From G020353235 sp035528295 (GTDB taxonomy: Bacteria; Chloroflexota; Dehalococcoidia; Dehalococcoidales; JAUYDJ01): 14,401 nucleotides of DNA. Positions 6,625 through 11,920 of this stretch are shown here, one piece after another. The notes under the pieces were generated by a model. The model ran no database searches. It saw only the letters and a program-made list of their open reading frames with translations, and had not been told where the DNA came from. Location of the stretch: contig DATKYY010000053.1 of the NCBI GenBank assembly GCA_035528295.1, positions 1-14,401 of the forward strand, read 5' to 3'. Numbering within the stretch: position 1 is the stretch's first letter; the number at the start of each line of letters is the position of its first letter. The position numbers and the translations under genes are program-made.

Positions 6625-8267
6625 TTCTCCTCCGTATCAATAATTTGGGCACCCATATTTAGGGCTGCTTTCAGCAGGTGATTTGCCTCCGGCTCATAGA
6701 TACAGCGTATATGGCAGGGATGCCCCAGGAAGTGACTGAGAATTTTCTCAGCTGTCCGCTGGTTCTCTAACTTTTCAATCTGCTCTTTATGATAGGCATA
6801 TTTGAAGGATAAAGTCACCGTGTCACCTTCCATGGTTACCACTTTGATGCCGGCGCTTCTCAGGATGGCAATCGCCGGCGTTCTTCGGGTGTCTTCCGGG
6901 GCTTGCTCAATAATCTGCTTCCAGTTGGCGCTTATCCTCTCAATTTCACTGCCGGGTGGGGCTGGTGGGGTAGTAACTTCTGTCTTAGCTTCAACTGGCT
7001 CGGCTTCGGCTGGTGGGGTAGTGACCTCCGCTTTAGCCTCGACCGGTTCCGGTTTGGCAGCCCGTTTCTTGGGTTTGGCCTTGGCTTCTTCAGGCTGGGG
7101 TGGAGGGGGCGTAACCGTAGGCTCGGTAACGGCGGCTACCGGCTGAGGTAGTTCCTCTTCAACCTTGGGCGTCGGGATGACTCTGGCCTCTTTTTCGGGC
7201 AGGATAGAGTCAATCAGAGCCAGCTCCAGGGGCAGGGTGGAGTAGCTATTAAAACCAGACTCAAGCTCGCCAAAGAGCTTGACTGCGGTCAATATCTGGG
7301 GGAGGGAAGCTTTGGTGGCCAGGTCTTTTAATTCGGCTATCTCCTCGGTGGTGAAGTCAAGTGCCTGGTCAGCACCGGTCTTTATTAATAATACTCCCCG
7401 GAGGTATTCCATAAGCTCACGGATGAATTGCCTTAAGTCCAGGCCATCGCTATTGACGTTATTGATGGTAGCGATACCAGCGGAGACATCTTTATTGACG
7501 ATGTGCTTTATTACCTCTTTGGCCCGCCAGTCTCCGGTGATACCGAGAATCGCCTGCGCCTGGTGAAGCCCGATTTCGGCGCCGTAGTAGGTGGTAAGCT
7601 GTTCCAGCAGGTTCTCGGCATCGCGCAGGCTGCCCGTGGCGCTCTTGGCCACCAGGCGTAGCGCTTCCGGCTCAATTTTAATCCCTTCCTTCTGGCAGAT
7701 GCTGGTCAGCTTGGTGGTGATATCGTTGAGTGGCAGGCGGTGGAAATCAAAGCGCTGGCAGCGTGATTGGACGGTGGGCAGGACCTTATGGGCTTCGGTG
7801 GTCGCCAGAACGAAGATGACAGTTGGCGGTGGTTCCTCAAGGGTCTTGAGCAGGGCATTGGAGGCGCTGGTGCTGAGCATATGGACTTCGTCGATAATAT
7901 AGACCTTATAGCGGGCCTGATTGGGCGCGTAGTTGACCTTCTCGCGAAGATTGCGGATGTCGTCAACCCCGGTGTTGCTGGCGGCATCAATCTCAATGAA
8001 ATCAATCGCGCTACCGTCGTTTATTGCCTGGCACACGGCGCAGGCATTACACGGCTCACCCTGGCCATTAGTAAGGCAGTTCACCGCTTTCGCCAGGATA
8101 CGGCCAGTGCTGGTCTTGCCGGTGCCGCGTGGACCGCAGAAGAGATAGGCGTGAGATACCCGACGGCTGCTCAGGGCATTAAGCAGTGTCTGGGTTATAT
8201 GCTGCTGACCAACTACTTCGGCTAGGGTTTGAGGACGCCATTTGCGATAAAAGACCTGAGATGACAT
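6621..8267 (-). CDS. dnaX: DNA polymerase III subunit gamma/tau (clamp loader)
   Basis: AAA+ ATPase that loads the sliding clamp during replication; 548 residues. The N-terminus (VFYRKWRPQTLAEVVGQ) is typical. Walker A is GPRGTGKT (45-52). The zinc module uses C64, C73, C76 and C79. Walker B is in YIIDEVHMLS (123-132) and the SRC arginine-finger motif is at 168-170. The AAA+ and collar domains run to about residue 360. A Pro/Ala/Glu/Lys-rich linker (about 360-438) follows, and then a C-terminal domain (about 439-548) that in this family contacts the polymerase. No run of A residues able to produce the E. coli-type programmed frameshift was seen in the linker. The gene heads the minus-strand block. 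Its -10 box lies so close to the ATG that the transcript may be leaderless. ybaB overlaps its stop by 4 nt. Confidence 0.98.
   Translation of the reverse strand: MSSQVFYRKWRPQTLAEVVGQQHITQTLLNALSSRRVSHAYLFCGPRGTGKTSTGRILAKAVNCLTNGQGEPCNACAVCQAINDGSAIDFIEIDAASNTGVDDIRNLREKVNYAPNQARYKVYIIDEVHMLSTSASNALLKTLEEPPPTVIFVLATTEAHKVLPTVQSRCQRFDFHRLPLNDITTKLTSICQKEGIKIEPEALRLVAKSATGSLRDAENLLEQLTTYYGAEIGLHQAQAILGITGDWRAKEVIKHIVNKDVSAGIATINNVNSDGLDLRQFIRELMEYLRGVLLIKTGADQALDFTTEEIAELKDLATKASLPQILTAVKLFGELESGFNSYSTLPLELALIDSILPEKEARVIPTPKVEEELPQPVAAVTEPTVTPPPPQPEEAKAKPKKRAAKPEPVEAKAEVTTPPAEAEPVEAKTEVTTPPAPPGSEIERISANWKQIIEQAPEDTRRTPAIAILRSAGIKVVTMEGDTVTLSFKYAYHKEQIEKLENQRTAEKILSHFLGHPCHIRCIYEPEANHLLKAALNMGAQIIDTEEK
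6962..7057 (-). repeat. Two 48-bp tandem repeats in the dnaX linker
   Basis: Two adjacent 48-bp units (6962-7009 and 7010-7057) are about 75% identical by eye. They encode a duplicated 16-residue piece, VEAKAEVTTPPAEAEP then VEAKTEVTTPP and onward. Both lie in the flexible Pro-rich linker of gamma/tau. The repeat is in frame and probably arose by local duplication. Confidence 0.8.
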
Positions 8268-8274
8268 CTCTTTT

Positions 8275-8303
8275 ATTATACCTTATATTAGCAAATTTCG
8301 GAA
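8275..8303 (-). promoter_or_regulatory. Predicted dnaX promoter, possibly giving a leaderless mRNA
   Basis: On the minus strand a perfect TATAAT (8280-8275) is preceded, after 17 nt, by TTCCGA (8303-8298), which matches the -35 consensus at only three positions. Seven bases separate TATAAT from the dnaX ATG, so the expected start of transcription falls at or within a base or two of the ATG. No Shine-Dalgarno of usual strength lies in between. Confidence 0.55.
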
Positions 8304-8312
8304 TAATTTCGG
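8294..8312. repeat. 8-bp direct repeats, one helical turn apart, in the dnaX/coiled-coil divergent region
   Basis: AATTTCGG occurs at 8294-8301 and again at 8305-8312, with an 11-bp period. The first copy overlaps the dnaX -35 element and the second lies just upstream of the divergent promoter. Same-face direct repeats between two divergent promoters are a plausible binding site for a regulator. No factor is known. Confidence 0.4.
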
Positions 8313-8318
8313 CAGCAA

Positions 8319-8347
8319 TTGAAAAATTGTGAAACTAATCATACAAT
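8319..8347 (+). promoter_or_regulatory. Predicted sigma70-type promoter of the repeat coiled-coil gene
   Basis: TTGAAA (8319-8324) and TACAAT (8342-8347) are separated by exactly 17 nt; each matches consensus at five of six positions. Transcription would begin near 8354, leaving a leader of only about 12 nt before the preferred ATG at 8366. A short inverted repeat, CAATT (8316-8320) and AATTG (8325-8329), overlaps the -35 box. Confidence 0.65.
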
Positions 8348-8365
8348 AGGGGGAAGGGTTTGGCG

Positions 8366-10078
8366 ATGGCTGATAAGGTTGAAAAATTAGACAAGGTATC
8401 TTCCCGCGTTCTTGATGATATGGAAAGCGATGCTGACGCTTTCGGGAAAGCGCTCACCAGAGCTGAGGAACTCAGCCGGTTGGCTCGTGAGGCAGCCGAG
8501 GGTTCGATAAGGGTTTCCCAGGAAGCAATCCGCCGCGCTGAGGCATTGAGCCAGGTAGCCAAGGAGACGGCTGAAGAGGCGAAACAGCTGTCGCTGGAAG
8601 CAGTGCGCCGGGCGGAAGAAGTAATCAAGAACACCAGGGCGATAGCTGAGAAGTCGACCAAGTCTTCCCAGGAAGCGGTGCAGCAGGCCGAGGAAGCTAT
8701 CCGATCGACCAAGTGGGCTACCGAGGCGTTAACCAAAGCCTTTGCTGAAGCGGCGCATAAAGCTGAGGAAACTGCCCAGTCGACCAAGCAGAGGGCTGAG
8801 GAGTCCATAAAAGTATCCCAGGAAGCGATAGCTCGGACTGAGGCAACCGACCAATCGGCTAAGCAGAGGGCTGAGGAGTCACTCAATATATCTCAGGAGA
8901 CGATGCAGCGGGCTGACGAAGTAAGCCAGATGGCGCGCAAGATTGCTAATGAAGCCAAACAGGCATCAATCGAGGCGACCACCAGAGCGGAGAAAGCAGG
9001 CCGGGCCGCTGAGGAAACAGCCAAGTCGACGGAGCGGCTCTTTGCCAAAGCAATAACCCGGGCTGAGGAAATAAGCCGGATTGCGGAGGAGACAGCCGAG
9101 AGCTCGGTAAGGGCATCGGAGGAAGCGGTAAGCCGGGCTGACGGGATAGTCCAATCACTCCGCCAGGCTACTGCTGAAGCCAAGAAAGCCTCTGAGGAAG
9201 CCATCACTAAGGCTGATGAGGTAGGTAAGTCGGCATGGCAGACTATTGAGGAGGCCAAAAAGGCGGCTGAGGAAACCATCAGTAAGACTGATGAGATTAG
9301 CAAGCTGGCGGAGCAGACCGTTGCCGAATCGAAGAGGATGTCGGAGGAAGCGGTAAGCCGGGCTGACGAGATTAGCAAGTCGGCTAAAGAAGCTGTGGAG
9401 ACATCGGCCAAGGCGTCGCAGGCAGCGATAACTCAGGCTGAGGAAGCAAATAAACTGGCTAAAGCGGCGGCTAAAGAAGCCGCCAAGTTATCGCAGGAGG
9501 CGGCCGTTGAATCAAAGAAGGTCGCTGAGGCGGCGGTGAGCCGCTCTGAGGAAGCCAGCCAGGCGGCTCAGGCAGCCGCTGCCGAGGCAAAAAAAGTATC
9601 ACAGGAAGCCATAACCAGGTCTGAGGAGGCCGGTAAATCGGCTAAAGAAGCGGCCGAGGTATCCGCCAGGGCGTCTCAGGAGGCGATGCTGCGGGCTGAG
9701 AAAGCCAGCAAGTTAGCTAAATCGGCGGCGGAAGCATCGGCGAAATCAGCCAAAGAAGCCGCCGAGCAGGCGATAGCCGCCGCCAGAGAAGCGGCCACGG
9801 CATCAATCAAGGCGTTTGAGCAGGCAATCGGTGGACCGGAAGCGATAAGCCGGCTGACCGCGGCTGCCCAGGAGGCAGTGGGCAAACCCCGGGAAGCAAC
9901 CCCGGGTGGGGGAGTGGCCAAAGCCAAGGGAAAGAAAGAAGGGGAAGCAGTGAAGGTTGGCCGGGATATTGAGAACCGTTTGCAGTTATTAGCCAGAATG
10001 TTTGCCGAGAATAAAACCAAGCGAACCAGAAAAGAGGAAAGTGAGGAAGAAGAAGAGACTGAAGAAGAGGAGGAGTAG
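8366..10078 (+). CDS. Long Ala/Glu/Lys/Ser-rich coiled-coil protein of 25-residue repeats
   Basis: A 570-residue protein I do not recognise as a named family. After a charged head (residues 1-24), residues 25-485 consist of eighteen 25-residue units plus one 11-residue unit. Typical units read ASEEAVSRADEISKSAK followed by eight more residues. Small or hydrophobic positions recur at 1, 5, 9, 12, 16, 19/20 and 23. That is a hendecad plus two heptads, as expected of a long continuous coiled coil. A Gly/Pro linker (about 505-516) and a helix-like segment, DIENRLQLLARMFAENK (534-550), follow. The tail is basic then strongly acidic (551-570, ending in a run of Glu). No signal peptide or membrane segment is seen. 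I chose the ATG at 8366 over the TTG at 8360 because AAGGG lies 7 nt before the ATG but only 1 nt before the TTG. It is divergent from dnaX. A structural or scaffold role is inferred only. Confidence 0.85.
   Translation: MADKVEKLDKVSSRVLDDMESDADAFGKALTRAEELSRLAREAAEGSIRVSQEAIRRAEALSQVAKETAEEAKQLSLEAVRRAEEVIKNTRAIAEKSTKSSQEAVQQAEEAIRSTKWATEALTKAFAEAAHKAEETAQSTKQRAEESIKVSQEAIARTEATDQSAKQRAEESLNISQETMQRADEVSQMARKIANEAKQASIEATTRAEKAGRAAEETAKSTERLFAKAITRAEEISRIAEETAESSVRASEEAVSRADGIVQSLRQATAEAKKASEEAITKADEVGKSAWQTIEEAKKAAEETISKTDEISKLAEQTVAESKRMSEEAVSRADEISKSAKEAVETSAKASQAAITQAEEANKLAKAAAKEAAKLSQEAAVESKKVAEAAVSRSEEASQAAQAAAAEAKKVSQEAITRSEEAGKSAKEAAEVSARASQEAMLRAEKASKLAKSAAEASAKSAKEAAEQAIAAAREAATASIKAFEQAIGGPEAISRLTAAAQEAVGKPREATPGGGVAKAKGKKEGEAVKVGRDIENRLQLLARMFAENKTKRTRKEESEEEEETEEEEE
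8438..9820 (+). repeat. Array of eighteen 75-bp coding repeats plus one 33-bp unit
   Basis: Units start at residues 25, 50, 75 and so on in perfect 25-residue register up to 350. An 11-residue unit occupies 375-385 (LSQEAAVESKK). Full units then resume at 386, 411, 436 and 461, the last being degenerate. The total of 461 codons equals 18 x 25 + 11. DNA identity between units is partial, so the array is old and diverged rather than recently amplified. The register itself is preserved without a single one-residue slip. Confidence 0.88.
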
Positions 10079-10105
10079 CACTGAATCACGATAACAGGTA
10101 ATCAG

Positions 10106-10152
10106 GGCACAGGTATCTTGACTTTTCACGGGGCAAACCATATACTTGTGCC
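10106..10152. promoter_or_regulatory. Inverted repeat bracketing the promoter of the 162-aa gene (candidate operator)
   Basis: GGCACAGGTAT (10106-10116) and ATACTTGTGCC (10142-10152) are reverse complements at 10 of 11 positions, with a 25-nt spacer. The left arm ends just before the -35 box. The right arm overlaps the -10 box and the expected transcription start. This placement fits a repressor or looping site better than a terminator, because the right arm is not followed by a T-run. Confidence 0.5.
10118..10146 (+). promoter_or_regulatory. Predicted sigma70-type promoter of the 162-aa coiled-coil gene
   Basis: TTGACT (10118-10123) and TATACT (10141-10146) are separated by 17 nt; each matches consensus at five of six positions. 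The transcript would start near 10153 and carry a leader of about 40 nt. The leader includes a strong Shine-Dalgarno (AGGGGGTG, ending at 10185) 7 nt before the ATG. The second coiled-coil gene therefore has its own promoter, although read-through from the first is possible. Confidence 0.7.
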
Positions 10153-10192
10153 GAAAATTCGCAAGATTTTAGATTAAAGGGGGTGTCTTCTT

Positions 10193-10681
10193 ATGGTAAA
10201 CCCGAAAGAGCAAGCTCAGAAGGTGGAAAAGAAAGCCGAGGGGCCAGTAGTGGAACCAGCGGTCGAGGTTCGAGAAGAGGCAGAAGCCTTGGCTGATGTC
10301 CGAGAACAAGCCGTGGGGCCCCTGGGTGAGGTTCTGAAACGGGTAGAACAGGCCTATGCTGCTTATGTTGATGCGGAGAAAGAGGTGGCTAGGGTCTACA
10401 AGTCAAATGAGCAGCAAGTGGAGAAAGCCTACAAAGAGGCTGAGCAGCAGGCCAATATCGCTTGTGAGCAGGGCGTGGAAAGAGCCGCCCGAAATCGCGA
10501 GCGGGCGGAACAGCTGGCTGAGGAAGCATATCGCCGGGCCAGGGAACAGACCAAGAAGAATTATGAAGAAAGTGTCAAGCGGAGCCTGGAAGCCCGTAGG
10601 GAAGCCGTAGAGCAGGCCTGGGCAATGCGCACCGAATCTATAGAACGATCCTGGAGATTTTACTCCAAAGAGAAAAGATAA
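10193..10681 (+). CDS. Small charged coiled-coil protein (unknown function)
   Basis: A 162-residue protein with no family I can name. Residues 1-45 are Glu/Val/Ala-rich with scattered Pro (GPVVEPAVE, GPLGE), and are likely flexible. Residues about 46-160 are predicted to be one long helix rich in Glu, Arg, Lys, Ala and Gln. Motifs of the V-E-x-A-Y/W kind recur: VEQAY (51), VARVY (65), VEKAY (76), VERAA (95), AEEAY (109), VEQAW (139) and IERSW (150). Several spacings are 14 or 11 residues, so 51 to 76 spans 25 residues, the repeat length of the neighbouring long coiled-coil protein. There is one Cys (91). No signal peptide or membrane segment is seen. It follows that gene by 114 nt with its own promoter, and converges on the tubulin-like pair with only 28 nt between stop codons. 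A structural partner role is a guess from context. Confidence 0.82.
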   Translation: MVNPKEQAQKVEKKAEGPVVEPAVEVREEAEALADVREQAVGPLGEVLKRVEQAYAAYVDAEKEVARVYKSNEQQVEKAYKEAEQQANIACEQGVERAARNRERAEQLAEEAYRRAREQTKKNYEESVKRSLEARREAVEQAWAMRTESIERSWRFYSKEKR

Positions 10682-10709
10682 AAAGGCAAGCTAGCTAATC
10701 TTGGGGAAG

Positions 10710-11885
10710 TTATAGTAGCGAGGGTATATCGCGGAAGGCGTCCTCGATTCCTCTGTGTTCGTACTCTATCCCTTCCCATCTCGTCTTATAGGAAGAGATA
10801 TAACTAATAGCTCTGGTAAAGTACTCCATAACCTTACCGACGTTGGTAAGTTCAGATAGTATCAAAGTGACTTCTATGGCGCGTTTTTCCCGGGGATAAT
10901 CACCGCTTCTGATTATCGCTTCCGAGGCAGTACGTTTGAGGCAGCCTCCGATTTCATTAAGCAGTGACATATTCAATTCATCGGGTGGTGCTGAGAGGAG
11001 ATACAGGGCTCTCTTGGCATCTGAGGGACGGCACTTAAGCGACAGGTCACTTATGGCATCACTCATTGCCTGAACCCCTCTCCGGCTTTCAATAGGCTGC
11101 TCTCTGAAATCCGAGCTTCCACCAAAGGGATGCTTGAGCATTGGTATCTGGGTCCTACCATGGCCAATTACCGTCCACCCCGACAGGGTCTGGATTATGT
11201 CTCCGGCGTCGATAATCTTGGCGCCGATGTATTTCGGCTTCTTCTCTTCACCGGCGCAGAGCAGGTTGTAAAATGGGTTGACCACACGGGCATTAATCTT
11301 GGCCAGGTTGTTCTGAATTGAGGCATCTTTGGTAATATACCTCTGGTTGTCAATCAGAAAGACGGCATCAGCCACCAGGTAAGCCGATTTGAGGCAGGTG
11401 GCGGTGTTGTATATCGTTCTCTCTTCCACCTTCTCTTCATGCCGGAAGGGAAGGACAATAATGTTGTATATCGGCTTTTCCGGGTAGCGCTCTTTGAGGT
11501 TTTGGGTCAGTATCGGTATTGCTCCCGAACCGGTACCGCCGGCGGCACTGGCAATGACTATGAAAGCATCGGTCTCGTGGAATCGCTTGGTGTTTTTAAC
11601 CGCTTCGGAGACCTTATCGCCATCTTCCCGGGCTATCTCGGCGCCCAGCTCGTTTATTTTGCCGACACCATGGCCGCCTGTCTTTTGAGCGCCGATAAGT
11701 ACTCGGTGCAGTTGGTCTGGTCTGATGAAGGATAGTCCGCTTAAATCAGCAATATCGGTGTTGACGGCAATAATGTTGCTGATTATATCAATACCACGCT
11801 GACCGCGTGCTCTTCCATTTAGACGAGCAAACTCATCGGCAACCCGGCCACCACATTGCCCGCAACCAATAACTAGTAGCTTCAC
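10710..11885 (-). CDS. Tubulin-superfamily GTPase (FtsZ/CetZ-like), paralogue A
   Basis: A 391-residue member of the tubulin/FtsZ superfamily, GTPases that polymerise into filaments. The glycine loop near the N-terminus reads GCGQCGGRVAD (7-17), close to the GQCG of beta-tubulin. NTD is at 42-44, as in FtsZ. The T3-like loop is KTGGHGVG (68-75). The phosphate-binding motif is AGGTGSG (115-121), which fits the tubulin signature (Ser, Ala or Gly first; Ser sixth) rather than the FtsZ GGGTGTG. LIDNQRYI (177-184) parallels FtsZ IPNDKL. The T7 catalytic loop is IDAGDI (225-230), keeping two Asp (226, 229) where FtsZ has N-x-D-x-x-D. The tail ends in RDIPSLL, like the FtsZ C-terminal peptide. The start is GTG, with AAGGTG ending 4 nt before it. 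It lies 35 nt downstream of paralogue B, so the two are probably co-transcribed. It is too divergent to call the main division FtsZ. Confidence 0.9.
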   Translation of the reverse strand: MKLLVIGCGQCGGRVADEFARLNGRARGQRGIDIISNIIAVNTDIADLSGLSFIRPDQLHRVLIGAQKTGGHGVGKINELGAEIAREDGDKVSEAVKNTKRFHETDAFIVIASAAGGTGSGAIPILTQNLKERYPEKPIYNIIVLPFRHEEKVEERTIYNTATCLKSAYLVADAVFLIDNQRYITKDASIQNNLAKINARVVNPFYNLLCAGEEKKPKYIGAKIIDAGDIIQTLSGWTVIGHGRTQIPMLKHPFGGSSDFREQPIESRRGVQAMSDAISDLSLKCRPSDAKRALYLLSAPPDELNMSLLNEIGGCLKRTASEAIIRSGDYPREKRAIEVTLILSELTNVGKVMEYFTRAISYISSYKTRWEGIEYEHRGIEDAFRDIPSLL

Positions 11886-11920
11886 TTTTCACCTTGATAC
11901 CAAAAAACCCAGCTTTTTCC

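Noticed and set aside
7767..8225. 152-codon plus-strand open frame opposite dnaX
   Set aside because: It is antisense to the Walker A and B regions of dnaX, which are clearly coding on the minus strand; no ribosome site or domain supports it.
6621..8267. Programmed frameshift in dnaX giving a shorter gamma form
   Set aside because: No A-AAA-AAG-type slippery run was found in the linker region of the gene.
8360..8368. TTG start for the repeat coiled-coil protein (two residues longer)
   Set aside because: The AAGGG ribosome site is only 1 nt from the TTG but 7 nt from the ATG at 8366, so the ATG is preferred.
8438..9820. CRISPR array or recent satellite as an explanation for the 75-bp periodicity
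   Set aside because: The repeats are in frame, diverged at the DNA level, conserved in amino-acid pattern and without unique spacers. They are protein-coding repeats.
8335..10089. Long minus-strand open frames (183, 172 and 137 codons) opposite the repeat coiled-coil gene
   Set aside because: They translate to Ser/Ala-rich strings that are the complement of the Ala/Glu/Ser/Lys repeats. Lack of stops is a by-product of the biased repeat codons; the plus-strand frame has promoter, ribosome site and coiled-coil register.
10682..10709. Bidirectional terminator between the convergent 162-aa gene and tubulin-like paralogue A
   Set aside because: The 28-nt gap holds only the short palindrome AGCTAGCT, too small for a stable hairpin and without T-runs on either side. 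No terminator is claimed.
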